Both the position numbers and the translations under genes were made by a program. This document shows, piece by piece, positions 7,810 through 14,855 of a stretch of 21,023 bases of DNA (position 1 is the stretch's first letter; the number at the start of each line of letters is the position of its first letter). The notes under the pieces are model-generated. The model was not told the DNA's origin and did not search any database. It saw only the letters and a list, made by a program, of their open reading frames with translations. The DNA is from a virus, in the IMG/VR virus record IMGVR_UViG_3300042868_013743, positions 1 to 21,023 of that record. One strand, 5' to 3'.

Positions 7810-8793
7810 ATGAAAATGACACAAGATAAATTAACTCGATTAACTGAAGTTCTTTCAGTACCGACTCACTCTCGTAACGAAAAACTTATGATTGAGTATT
7901 TACAAAAAGTTTTAACCCAAAAAGGTTATGAACACTATACCGATAGTCACGGTAATATTTATGTTACAAAAGGTGTTAGTAAAAACTTCCCTTGTTTTGT
8001 TGCACATACAGATACGGTTCACCCTGTTAATATGAATATGATTGTTGTTCAAACAGAAGGTGAAGATGGTGTTATTCTTACAGGTATGGACAAAGTCACC
8101 AAAAAAGCTTCAGGTATTGGTGGTGATGATAAATGTGGTGTTTATTTAGCTCTTGAAATGTTAGACACATTACCAAATGTTAAAGCAGCATTTTTTGTTT
8201 CAGAAGAAATTGGTTGTAAAGGTAGTATGTATGCCGACCCTAAGTTTTTTGAGAATATTGGTTATGTAATTCAGTATGATTCTCCAGGTGGAGCATCAAT
8301 GAGTTTAACATTAATGGGTCGTTATTTATTCAACCAAAAATCACAATTCGCGGATAAAGTAACAGGTTTAATTAAAGAACATGGTATTGTTGATTGGGCA
8401 TACCATCCATACACCGATGTTTGGCAAATCATGGAAAAATTTAATATTGCTTGTTTAAACTTGGCGGCTGGGTATTATCGTTATCATACAGATAATGAAT
8501 ATGTTATTGTTGACGATGTTCAAAACGGTTATGAACTTGGTTTAAAACTTGTTGAAGAATTGGGTGAAAACAAATACGAAAACCCAAAAGAAGATAAAAA
8601 TTACAATAATTTAAGTACTTATTGGAGTGGTAGTTCTAAAACTAAAACAAAAGAAGTAAAAACACTTTTGATTGAAGATGATGAAGATGAGAACGATATT
8701 TTTAATAGTGGTGAGTATGTTTATTCAGACCGTAAAAAAGATGATTATTACAGTAGAAGTTGGAATGAGTGGGATGAGGATTATGATTGGTAA
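7810..8793 (+). CDS. M20/M28-type zinc metallopeptidase (peptidase T-like)
   Basis: This 327-residue protein has the metal-binding pattern of clan MH co-catalytic zinc peptidases: H66 and D68 in AHTDTVHP, D106/D107 in GIGGDDKCG, E132-E133 in FVSEEIGCKGS, D157 in QYDSPGG and H226 in YRYHTDNEYV. All expected ligands and the catalytic acid appear intact, so an active amino- or tripeptidase is likely; HTDTV and GGDDKCG recall peptidase T (M20), EEIGCKGS also M42. The canonical M20 dimerisation lid appears reduced (the protein is shorter than the usual 400 aa). Residues about 255-327 form an acidic, Tyr-rich tail (EDDEDEND, DYYSRSWNEWDEDYDW) foreign to the family. No signal peptide is seen, so it should act in the cytoplasm. 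It lies opposite to the structural genes, with its own promoter candidate and terminator, and was probably acquired from a bacterium. Confidence 0.88.
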   Translation: MKMTQDKLTRLTEVLSVPTHSRNEKLMIEYLQKVLTQKGYEHYTDSHGNIYVTKGVSKNFPCFVAHTDTVHPVNMNMIVVQTEGEDGVILTGMDKVTKKASGIGGDDKCGVYLALEMLDTLPNVKAAFFVSEEIGCKGSMYADPKFFENIGYVIQYDSPGGASMSLTLMGRYLFNQKSQFADKVTGLIKEHGIVDWAYHPYTDVWQIMEKFNIACLNLAAGYYRYHTDNEYVIVDDVQNGYELGLKLVEELGENKYENPKEDKNYNNLSTYWSGSSKTKTKEVKTLLIEDDEDENDIFNSGEYVYSDRKKDDYYSRSWNEWDEDYDW

Positions 8794-8796
8794 AAT

Positions 8797-8823
8797 AAAG
8801 GGGGACTTAACGGTCCCTTTTTT
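8797..8823. terminator. Bidirectional terminator between converging genes
   Basis: A GGGAC/GTCCC stem with loop TTAACG is flanked by an A-rich arm and a T6 run. It sits between the stop of the plus-strand peptidase (8793) and the stop of the minus-strand gene ending at 8825, and can serve both directions. Confidence 0.8.
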
Positions 8824-8824
8824 G

Positions 8825-9304
8825 TTAATTAGGTTCTTTTAACCTAACACCGTATTCAACACCACCCTTATCAAAATAAGAGATTTCAACATTTTCAAGA
8901 TGAGCGGGATAATCAGAACCAAAGATAAAATCGGACATATCTTTTGGTGTACCGTAAGCCTCTTCATCATCAAAAGAACCTAAAGCCAAACCAGTACTTT
9001 TAGCTAATGCTGACACATCTTTCCATCTACTATAATCACGATTGTCTAATAAAACCAAATAAAATTTACAAACATTAACAAAGGTTTCAAAAGACCTTGG
9101 GTTTTCCATATTAAAAACAAATTCTTCTCTAAGATAAGCATCACTGTAGTCCCAACTAGTTTTCATAACAAAAAGATTTGATTTTGCTGGTCTATTTATT
9201 GGGTTTAACGCAACCTCAAATGGTAAATCTACACCACTAAACTGATTAGATAAATCATCCAACCAATCAGATTCTCTTAGTATTTTTTTTATTAAAGGTT
9301 TCAT
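8825..9304 (-). CDS. Unknown 159-aa protein with MKxLIxKIL N-terminus
   Basis: I do not recognise a family. The N-terminus MKPLIKKILRES is close to that of its upstream neighbour (MKNLIRKILKEE) although the rest is unrelated, which suggests a shared targeting or docking tag; L-R-E before S fits an L-x-E cleavage pattern. The remainder is an acidic, soluble alpha/beta protein (pattern SFETFVNVCKFYLVLLDNRD, then DDEEAYGTPKDMSDFIFGSD). The start codon lies 38 bases inside the upstream gene, so translation is probably coupled. It ends at the bidirectional hairpin 8797-8823. Confidence 0.78.
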   Translation of the reverse strand: MKPLIKKILRESDWLDDLSNQFSGVDLPFEVALNPINRPAKSNLFVMKTSWDYSDAYLREEFVFNMENPRSFETFVNVCKFYLVLLDNRDYSRWKDVSALAKSTGLALGSFDDEEAYGTPKDMSDFIFGSDYPAHLENVEISYFDKGGVEYGVRLKEPN

Positions 9305-9743
9305 TTAACTGACTTTCTAATTCTTCTATTCTATCTTTTAATTCTTGGATTTCTTCTTGTGCTGACTCTCTACCCTCTTCTCGACCTTCTTCACGTGCTT
9401 CTTCTTTTTCCCTATCCGCTTCTTGATAATAAACATAATCATCACAACAACCATCACAATCACAAGAATCACGACCAGATTCATAACCAGACTCACGAGC
9501 ATCTTCGTAAACACGATCTACTTCATTATACAACTCATCACCAATTTCCATTAATTTATTAATATCTCTAATACCAGCATCAACTATCATATCATAAATG
9601 TTAATAGCATCAAAATTAAAATTACGTTCTATTTGAATGAAAGGTTTTTTGACAATTTTTTCGGCCTCAGAAGTATCAAAACCACGAGCCCATTCAAACT
9701 CGTCTTGTTCTTCTTTTAATATTTTACGGATAAGGTTTTTCAT
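9267..9743 (-). CDS. Unknown coiled-coil protein with Cys cluster
   Basis: This 158-residue protein begins MKNLIRKILKEEQDEF, the helix shared with the next gene. Residues about 80-105 have an Asp/Cys-rich cluster (SCDCDGCCDD) that could bind metal. Residues 105-150 are a highly charged coiled coil with near-repeats (EEGREEGRESAQEEIQELKD). No family is recognised. The last 38 bases overlap the next gene. A late-promoter box lies 6 bases before the start and coincides with the last codons of the upstream homing endonuclease. Confidence 0.75.
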   Translation of the reverse strand: MKNLIRKILKEEQDEFEWARGFDTSEAEKIVKKPFIQIERNFNFDAINIYDMIVDAGIRDINKLMEIGDELYNEVDRVYEDARESGYESGRDSCDCDGCCDDYVYYQEADREKEEAREEGREEGRESAQEEIQELKDRIEELESQLNETFNKKNTKRI

Positions 9744-9747
9744 TTTA

Positions 9748-10614
9748 TTATAAATATTCAGATAATTTGGATTTTACAGAATCAATTGAATCATTTATAT
9801 CTTTTTCCCAAAATCTTAAAAGCGGGATGTTATTTTCTTTTGCGATTATATTTTTACGTTCATCATTTTCTTTAACAAACTTTTGAATTTCATGGATTGC
9901 CTCAGGATGAACATCGGGATTACAATGAAACCAATCACCATCAACCTCAATTAAAATATTATGTTTGGGAATATAGAAGTCGTATAGATAACCATTTAAA
10001 GGATGTTGATTAATAAATTGAATATTAAGTTCGGTTAATAAATCCTCAAACTTTTGTTCTAGTTTGGATTTTTTGTTAATTTGTTTGGTTCTTAAATATT
10101 CAACTTGATCTAATCTTCTTTGTTCGCGATTCTCAGGTTTGGACCAATACTCCAACATACCCTTATTTAATTTTTCCAAAACTTTTTTTGGTCTTTTACG
10201 ACCTTTTAAAGCTTTGGATATTTTTTCAGAACGTTCTTTATTGTCAGAAATTTTTTGACCATAACCCAAACGGTCATCAACTTCTTTGGTTAGACCTTTG
10301 TTCCATATAACTAAGTCACCATTTTGGTGCATTTTTTTTTGAGTTTCGTGTGCTTTATCATTAGCTTTTTTATTATGACCCCAATTATTGTGAACCCTCG
10401 ATATATGACCGTGAATATATTCTCTAAAGCCTTCATAAATACCTAAATATTTTGGTCTTTCACCACAACCACAGGCACAAGTTGGTGGTATTCCATTTAA
10501 GAAGTATTCGATATAAACATCTTCAGCTTTCATTTTATGTTTTAAACGACAATGAGCCGATAACCCCTGTGGGTTTGTTAATTCTTGATTACAAATTTTA
10601 CAAATGTGTTGCAT
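9748..10614 (-). CDS. Free-standing homing endonuclease, Vsr-like (PD-(D/E)XK) with zinc finger
   Basis: This 288-residue protein starts with a C2H2 zinc finger (C5, C8, H21, H26), then a second Cys group (CACGCGE, 46-52), then a NUMOD-like DNA-binding segment (WNKGLTKEVDDRLGYGQKIS, about 104-123, followed by a SEKISKALKGRKRP helix). The C-terminal 100 residues are a Vsr/DUF559-like nuclease: E187, D212 (YDFYIP), E223-x-D225 (LIEVDGDWFH) and a closing LLRFWEKDI strand. Such genes spread by cutting phage lacking them. It stands between the tail tube gene and the 158-aa gene. Its ATG directly follows the tube gene's terminator, and its final codons double as the promoter box of the next gene, a neat insertion that should leave neighbours functional. 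Confidence 0.88.
   Translation of the reverse strand: MQHICKICNQELTNPQGLSAHCRLKHKMKAEDVYIEYFLNGIPPTCACGCGERPKYLGIYEGFREYIHGHISRVHNNWGHNKKANDKAHETQKKMHQNGDLVIWNKGLTKEVDDRLGYGQKISDNKERSEKISKALKGRKRPKKVLEKLNKGMLEYWSKPENREQRRLDQVEYLRTKQINKKSKLEQKFEDLLTELNIQFINQHPLNGYLYDFYIPKHNILIEVDGDWFHCNPDVHPEAIHEIQKFVKENDERKNIIAKENNIPLLRFWEKDINDSIDSVKSKLSEYL
9750..9757 (-). promoter_or_regulatory. Late-promoter box ATATTTAT inside the endonuclease 3' end
   Basis: The coding strand reads TGAATATTTATAATAAAATG: the box is made of the Glu-Tyr-Leu-stop codons of the homing endonuclease and lies 6 bases before ATG 9743. The leader would be extremely short. Confidence 0.5.
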
Positions 10615-10652
10615 AAAAAATCCCTTTTAGCAATAAATATGCTAAAAGGGAT
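10615..10652 (-). terminator. Strong terminator after tail tube gene, with promoter box in its loop
   Basis: A perfect 12-bp inverted repeat (ATCCCTTTTAGC / GCTAAAAGGGAT, 10620-10631 and 10641-10652) with a 9-base loop is followed on the minus strand by six T and then at once by ATG 10614. It ends the tail tube transcript. The loop contains ATATTTAT (10633-10640), the late-promoter box, 18 bases before the endonuclease start. Confidence 0.85.
10633..10640 (-). promoter_or_regulatory. Late-promoter box ATATTTAT in terminator loop
   Basis: The coding strand reads AGCATATTTATTGCTAAAAGG. The box forms most of the loop of the 10620-10652 hairpin and is correctly spaced for the homing endonuclease gene at 10614. 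Confidence 0.5.
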
Positions 10653-10679
10653 AGTAAAGTCGACTTCGACAGAGAAATT

Positions 10680-11168
10680 TTAAAATACGTGGATAGCGCG
10701 GTCAAATCTTAACGTGCCGGTAATCTCAGCAATATCAGAAGATGAATAATCTAATGAACCAAAATCAACGTTTGTTAACATTGTACCTTGAAGAATCCAT
10801 TTTTCAATTACAACACCTGTTGGGTCAAGTAATTCTAATTCAATATCTTTCTTATAACCTGCTGCGTAACCTTGACGACCTGTTACAGATTCAGAGTGAA
10901 GACGTACCCACTCCATTAAAGCTTGTGCCGCTGAAGGACCAATTGGGTCACGGAATGTAACGTCAATAGTATCCCAAGTAAAACGACCAATTACCCATGT
11001 TGAAGTATTTAAGAATTGAATCTCAGTTTCTTCTTGAGAAATTTTTGGTCTTGATGAAGATTTCACAAACCATTCTTGAATTCCTAATGGTGAAGGGAAT
11101 CTAAGGATAAATCTATTTTGTTTTTTCGGTTCGTAAGGAATCGGCATCCTCATTAATAAATCTGCCAT
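10680..11168 (-). CDS. gp19: Tail tube protein, T4 gp19-like
   Basis: This 162-residue protein has the features of the gp19 tail tube family, the subunit that stacks into the inner tube through which DNA passes: KKQNRFILRFPSPLGIQEWF (15-34), SSRPKIS (38-44), WDTIDVTFRDPIGPSA (65-80), GYKKDIELELLDPTGVVIEKW (104-124), and the closing VDFGSLDYSSSDIAEITGTL then RFDRAI. Its length matches T4 gp19 (163 aa). It is a cytoplasmic assembly protein without signal peptide or membrane segment. A late-promoter box lies 35 bases upstream and a strong terminator follows, so it forms its own high-output unit. In T4 it sits next to the sheath gene; here it lies about 6.6 kb away. Confidence 0.95.
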   Translation of the reverse strand: MADLLMRMPIPYEPKKQNRFILRFPSPLGIQEWFVKSSSRPKISQEETEIQFLNTSTWVIGRFTWDTIDVTFRDPIGPSAAQALMEWVRLHSESVTGRQGYAAGYKKDIELELLDPTGVVIEKWILQGTMLTNVDFGSLDYSSSDIAEITGTLRFDRAIHVF

Positions 11169-11203
11169 AATATTTTTGTTTTTTTAAGTTGTTATCTTTT
11201 ATT

Positions 11204-11211
11204 ATAAATAT
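11204..11211 (-). promoter_or_regulatory. Late-promoter box ATATTTAT for tail tube
   Basis: The coding strand reads AGCATATTTATAATAAAAG, 35 bases before ATG 11168, in the 63-base gap after the 831-aa gene. Confidence 0.6.
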
Positions 11212-11231
11212 GCTATAATTTTATTTTTTAT

Positions 11232-13727
11232 TTAAATCTTATTCATTAAAGTTAAAATACGTTTAACTTCTTCTTTTAAAAATTTATTTTCAGGTTTTTG
11301 AATAGATTCTTGTTTAACTTCAGGTTTTTCAGTTGGTTTTTTTTCTTTTGAACTACCTGGTGCTTTTTTCTCTACAGTTTTAGTATCAGACTTACCGCCT
11401 AATTTACCTTCTTTTTTAAGTTTATACATGTATTGGAATAATCCCATAACATCTACTATAAATTGAATAGTATTTTGTTTAAGTCCAGGTTTACGTTCAA
11501 CATTATCTTCTTCTACAATATAAGATTCACCCATAGGTTTATTTATATTTCCACCACCTAAAATTCCCATTTTATTAACCATACCGCCGGCATCTTTAAA
11601 GGTTTTACCTCTAAAATTACCTTTGTATATAACTTCAATAAAAGAGTTTATAAACTTACCCATCTTCTCAACGCTTTCAGGTTTTTTTGGGTTAACGTTA
11701 AAAGTATTGGTAAAATCAGTTTTCATTATTGGATTGGCTTTAAGTTTTTGAATATACTTATCAATTACTTTATCACCCGTATTGTTCATTTTTTTAACTT
11801 TATTTCTAATAATTTCTATACGAGTTAAAAATCCTTCAAAGAATTTAAGTTTGTTTTGGTCGATCCCAGATTTTTGTTTTAAAATTTTGATTACTTCTGG
11901 GTCTTTTATAAATTTACCTTCAGAAATTAAATTGTTGTTTGACATTTCGTTTATTAATTTATTATTCTTAATCATGGATTCAGAAAGTTGTGTACACCCT
12001 ACGGCGTAAGTACCACCATCTTCTCTTTTAACTTTAACTTGTCCTTTTTGTATTGAATCGTCTTCTATACTATTGGCAATAACCTCAACCGTTTTACCGG
12101 CTTTTGTTTTTACTTTTTGGCCTTTAGTAAATTTAGAACAAGGATTTTCGTTCAAATCTTCTTTTTTATCACCAAAAATTTCAGGAGAGGCCATTTTTCT
12201 ATTATTATATGTAAACTTAAAGAATCCTGCTAAATCATTAAAAAGACCTTCTTTATTGTTTTTACTATCACCACCTGTTGTTGTTTTTTCTTCTTTTGGT
12301 TTATTTGCCTCAATATCTAATACAGGAGGTAAAGATGCCTCTTCAGCTTTAACAGGTTGTAGTGAATTTAATAAATCTTGTAATGTTTTTGCTCTTGATT
12401 GTTTTTGACCTTTAACTCTCATTAGTTTAACTAATGCTCCGGTGGCTAATAAACCAATACCTAAAGGAGCTAGAACACTACCAACAGCCGCTATTTTAGT
12501 TGCTAAAACAGTACCAGCTGCACTACCAGCAACTGCTTTAGTAGCTTGTTTTATTATAATTTTAGATACAAAAGATGCGGCTTTTGAAACTCCAAATAAA
12601 TTTCGACCACCTTTCATGTCACCAAAAGTACTACCTTTAAATAAATCACCAACAGATTTACCAGCGTTTTCACCGCCTACCAATTGTTGTAATTTACCCA
12701 CTTGGTCCATGGAATCACCCGCACCATTACCATCAAACATATGGCTAACATTTTCAGCACCAAATTTGTTAACAAAATTAGATACATCAGCACCTGTTTT
12801 CATTGGGTTATTTGGATCTATTTGATGTGCCCAATGAATGAATCCTTGAGCATCAGGTTTACCACCTGTTACTGTTTTATATATAGCCTCAGAACCCTCG
12901 GTACCTGGTTTATTTAACCAAGTTTCTAATAAACTTTTTAACCAATCGGTTTGAGCCAACCAACCTAAAGCACCTAAAGAACCACCTACGGCTGTTAAAA
13001 CCAAAGGTAATTTATTAGATTTAAGACCTTTCATTCTTTCACTGTCTCTATCCTTAGCATCACCTTTTTTAGCTTGTAATTTTGCTCTTACATCGGCCGC
13101 TTCATCTTCATTTATATCTTCTACTTCATCAGTTAATAATTCTTCTTCACCATCATCCGTAACTTTTTCTTCTTCAGAATCCATTACAGAATAGGATGCA
13201 GATAAATCAACGTCTAAAAATTTCTTAACATATTCTGCTAAATCTTCAATAACAACATTTGCTGCATCTGTTGGTAAATAACCTTCTTCTTTTGGGTTTT
13301 TCTTAGTCGCTTCAATAATTGAGTCGTAAACTGCCGCAATTTCCATTACAGTTTTTAAAAACTGTTCACCTTTTTCATTATTAGGAAATTCAGGGTTTTC
13401 TTCTTTGATTTTAGTGTTTAAAACCTTAATAAGTTCATTACCTTTTTTATCTAAAATAGATTGAATTTTAGCTCCAGCTTCTTGGTCTATTTTACCTTTA
13501 CCGAATATCTTACCACCGGCTTTATATCTACCTAATTTAGATAAGCCATATTTTACTTTTTCCCAAAGGCCTTCTTGTAATACTTTATGTTCTTCTTTAG
13601 AAAGGTGGTTTTCAACCAACATTCTATTACCTTTCAACATTAAATCAACATTTTCAACTAATTCATTTAAAGTATCCTGATAATCTTGGTTTAAAGCCTT
13701 ATTTAAATCACTTTCAGTTAATATCAT
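11232..13727 (-). CDS. Large unknown virion-type protein with shared 29-residue module
   Basis: I do not recognise the 831-residue protein. It starts MILTESDLNKALNQ (L-T-E before S). Residues 1-175 are helical and charged; 183-235 acidic. There are two hydrophobic regions, about 239-258 (KLPLVLTAVGGSLGALGWLA) and 384-437 (Ala/Gly-rich, ending GIGLLATGALVKLM), that could be membrane-active. Residues 490-518 (core LFNDLAGFFKFTYNN) nearly duplicate part of the 451-aa protein at 5308-6663. Residues 531-580 look like a small KOW/SH3-like barrel (FTKGQKVKTKAGKTVEV ... GGTYAVGCTQL). A helical domain and a Lys/Glu/Pro linker lead to a C-terminal helix (FLKEEVKRILTLMNKI). Position between sheath and tube suggests a virion protein; the hydrophobic parts would suit an ejected internal protein, but that is a guess. 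Confidence 0.82.
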   Translation of the reverse strand: MILTESDLNKALNQDYQDTLNELVENVDLMLKGNRMLVENHLSKEEHKVLQEGLWEKVKYGLSKLGRYKAGGKIFGKGKIDQEAGAKIQSILDKKGNELIKVLNTKIKEENPEFPNNEKGEQFLKTVMEIAAVYDSIIEATKKNPKEEGYLPTDAANVVIEDLAEYVKKFLDVDLSASYSVMDSEEEKVTDDGEEELLTDEVEDINEDEAADVRAKLQAKKGDAKDRDSERMKGLKSNKLPLVLTAVGGSLGALGWLAQTDWLKSLLETWLNKPGTEGSEAIYKTVTGGKPDAQGFIHWAHQIDPNNPMKTGADVSNFVNKFGAENVSHMFDGNGAGDSMDQVGKLQQLVGGENAGKSVGDLFKGSTFGDMKGGRNLFGVSKAASFVSKIIIKQATKAVAGSAAGTVLATKIAAVGSVLAPLGIGLLATGALVKLMRVKGQKQSRAKTLQDLLNSLQPVKAEEASLPPVLDIEANKPKEEKTTTGGDSKNNKEGLFNDLAGFFKFTYNNRKMASPEIFGDKKEDLNENPCSKFTKGQKVKTKAGKTVEVIANSIEDDSIQKGQVKVKREDGGTYAVGCTQLSESMIKNNKLINEMSNNNLISEGKFIKDPEVIKILKQKSGIDQNKLKFFEGFLTRIEIIRNKVKKMNNTGDKVIDKYIQKLKANPIMKTDFTNTFNVNPKKPESVEKMGKFINSFIEVIYKGNFRGKTFKDAGGMVNKMGILGGGNINKPMGESYIVEEDNVERKPGLKQNTIQFIVDVMGLFQYMYKLKKEGKLGGKSDTKTVEKKAPGSSKEKKPTEKPEVKQESIQKPENKFLKEEVKRILTLMNKI

Positions 13728-13758
13728 TTGACAATTATTTTTATTATAAATATCTTTA
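13727..13758 (+). promoter_or_regulatory. Possible Bacteroidota-type promoter for clpP
   Basis: TTTG (13727-13730), then 20 bases, then TATCTTTA (13751-13758), one mismatch from TAnnTTTG, and a leader of about 15-20 bases before ATG 13781. It overlaps the minus-strand late box. Confidence 0.35.
13746..13753 (-). promoter_or_regulatory. Late-promoter box ATATTTAT in divergent gap
   Basis: The coding strand reads AAGATATTTATAATAAAAATAA, 18 bases before ATG 13727. Read on the plus strand the same bases are TATAAATA, so this site could in principle serve the divergent clpP gene as a T4-type late box. Confidence 0.58.
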
Positions 13759-13780
13759 AATAAACAAAATTCATATACAA

Positions 13781-14464
13781 ATGACAGAATTCGAAAAATT
13801 TGCTATTAAAGACCAAGGTATTGGATCTAACACCTTACACAGTTATCAAAACTTTATGTCACAAATACCTAACATACAAGGTAGTATGACTCCTTATGTT
13901 TTGGAAGAAAGGGAGATGAGAGCAACTCAGATTGATATCTTTTCACGTTTAATGATGGACCGTATCCTTTGGGTTGCAGGACCTGTTAACGATAGAATGT
14001 CAACAGTGGTACAAGCTCAATTACTTTTTTTAGACCAGCAAGATTCTAAAAAAACAATTACAATGCACATTGACTCTCCTGGTGGTTCCGTAAAGTCAGG
14101 TCTTAGTATGGTAGACGTAATGTCTTACATCAAAGCACCAATCGCAACGGTTAATACAGGTATGGCAGCATCAATGGGTTCTGTATTATTGGGTGCAGGA
14201 ACAAAAGGTATGAGAAGTTCTTTAAGGTTCTCAAAAACAATGTTACATCAATCAAGTGGTGGTGCTTTGGGTAATATCCAAGATGCACGTATTACCATGA
14301 AAGAGTGGGAAAAAACTAATGAAATTCTTTTTGAACTTCTTGGTGGGTATTGTGGTAAAAACGCAAAACAAGTTGCTAAAGATGCTGAACGTGATTTGTG
14401 GTTATCAGCTGAAGAAGCTTTAAAATACGGTATTATAGACGAGGTTATCCAATCTAAAAAATAA
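13781..14464 (+). CDS. clpP: ClpP-type serine protease
   Basis: This 227-residue protein matches ClpP, the cytoplasmic barrel peptidase that degrades proteins fed by a Clp ATPase. The catalytic triad is intact: S131 in GMAASMGSVLLG, H156 in TMLHQSSGG, and D205 in AERDLWLSAEEALKYGIIDE. The oxyanion-region motif HIDSPGGSVKSGLSM is at 96-110. The length is usual for ClpP with an N-terminal segment of about 45 residues before the first strand. Jumbo and T4-like phages sometimes carry such genes; whether it pairs with host ClpX/ClpA or only remodels the host enzyme cannot be told. It is divergent from the 831-aa gene, 53 bases apart, and is followed by the small membrane protein. ClpP-fold enzymes can serve as prohead proteases, but this one has the sequence of a housekeeping ClpP. 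Confidence 0.95.
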   Translation: MTEFEKFAIKDQGIGSNTLHSYQNFMSQIPNIQGSMTPYVLEEREMRATQIDIFSRLMMDRILWVAGPVNDRMSTVVQAQLLFLDQQDSKKTITMHIDSPGGSVKSGLSMVDVMSYIKAPIATVNTGMAASMGSVLLGAGTKGMRSSLRFSKTMLHQSSGGALGNIQDARITMKEWEKTNEILFELLGGYCGKNAKQVAKDAERDLWLSAEEALKYGIIDEVIQSKK

Positions 14465-14496
14465 TTTTGCCTAACAAATATTTATCTATATATTTG
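14465..14496 (+). promoter_or_regulatory. Host-type promoter TTTTG-N19-TATATTTG plus late box
   Basis: TTTTG (14465-14469), 19 bases, then TATATTTG (14489-14496) is a good match to a Bacteroidota housekeeping promoter. It ends 4 bases before ATG 14501. The late box ATATTTAT (14478-14485, plus strand) lies in the spacer, so the gene could be read both by unmodified and by late-modified polymerase. Confidence 0.5.
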
Positions 14497-14500
14497 TGTT

Positions 14501-14803
14501 ATGGAAAATATAGGAAAAAATAATCAAGAAATTGAAGATGTATTATTATCAGAATTAAAAGATTTTAATGTTAAAATTAATATCGCTAAAGTATTCATCG
14601 TTTTACTTATGATTATAATACCTAGTGTTTTAATATTAAAAATACTTGGATTGATTAGTGGGTTGATAACTTTCTTATCTATTATTAGTCTTTTAGTTGG
14701 TTTAGTCTTTTCTTTAAGAATGTATAACCATACTAAAATATTATACAAAACACATATTTGGCTTTTAGATGGTATTTTAAATGAAAAACCTCTTAATAGA
14801 TAA
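14501..14803 (+). CDS. Small two-helix membrane protein
   Basis: This 100-residue protein has a charged N-terminal helix (1-28), two hydrophobic segments (about 31-49 and 51-71) separated by a very short turn, and a charged C-terminal tail, so it should form a membrane hairpin with both ends on one side. No family is recognised. A holin-like or a host-membrane/exclusion role is conceivable, but nothing in the sequence decides it. It lies 36 bases after clpP, has its own promoter candidate and is followed at once by a terminator. The overlapping minus-strand frame starts inside the terminator hairpin and is a shadow. Confidence 0.75.
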   Translation: MENIGKNNQEIEDVLLSELKDFNVKINIAKVFIVLLMIIIPSVLILKILGLISGLITFLSIISLLVGLVFSLRMYNHTKILYKTHIWLLDGILNEKPLNR

Positions 14804-14807
14804 AAAT

Positions 14808-14836
14808 AAAAAACCCTCATTTACTGAGGGTTTTTT
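14808..14836. terminator. Bidirectional terminator
   Basis: AAAAAA-CCCTCA-TTTAC-TGAGGG-TTTTTT is a symmetric hairpin with A and T runs on both sides, placed between the stop of the plus-strand membrane protein and the stop of the minus-strand gene at 14856. Confidence 0.88.
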
Positions 14837-14855
14837 ATTTAATATTTAGTTTAGA

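Noticed and set aside
9359-9562. His/Asn-rich plus-strand frame
   Set aside because: The His-rich look is the antisense reading of Asp/Glu/Arg codons in the coiled-coil gene at 9267-9743; no start signals.
14524-14820. 98-codon minus-strand frame opposite the membrane protein
   Set aside because: It would start inside the bidirectional terminator hairpin; the plus frame has a promoter candidate and ends right before the hairpin.
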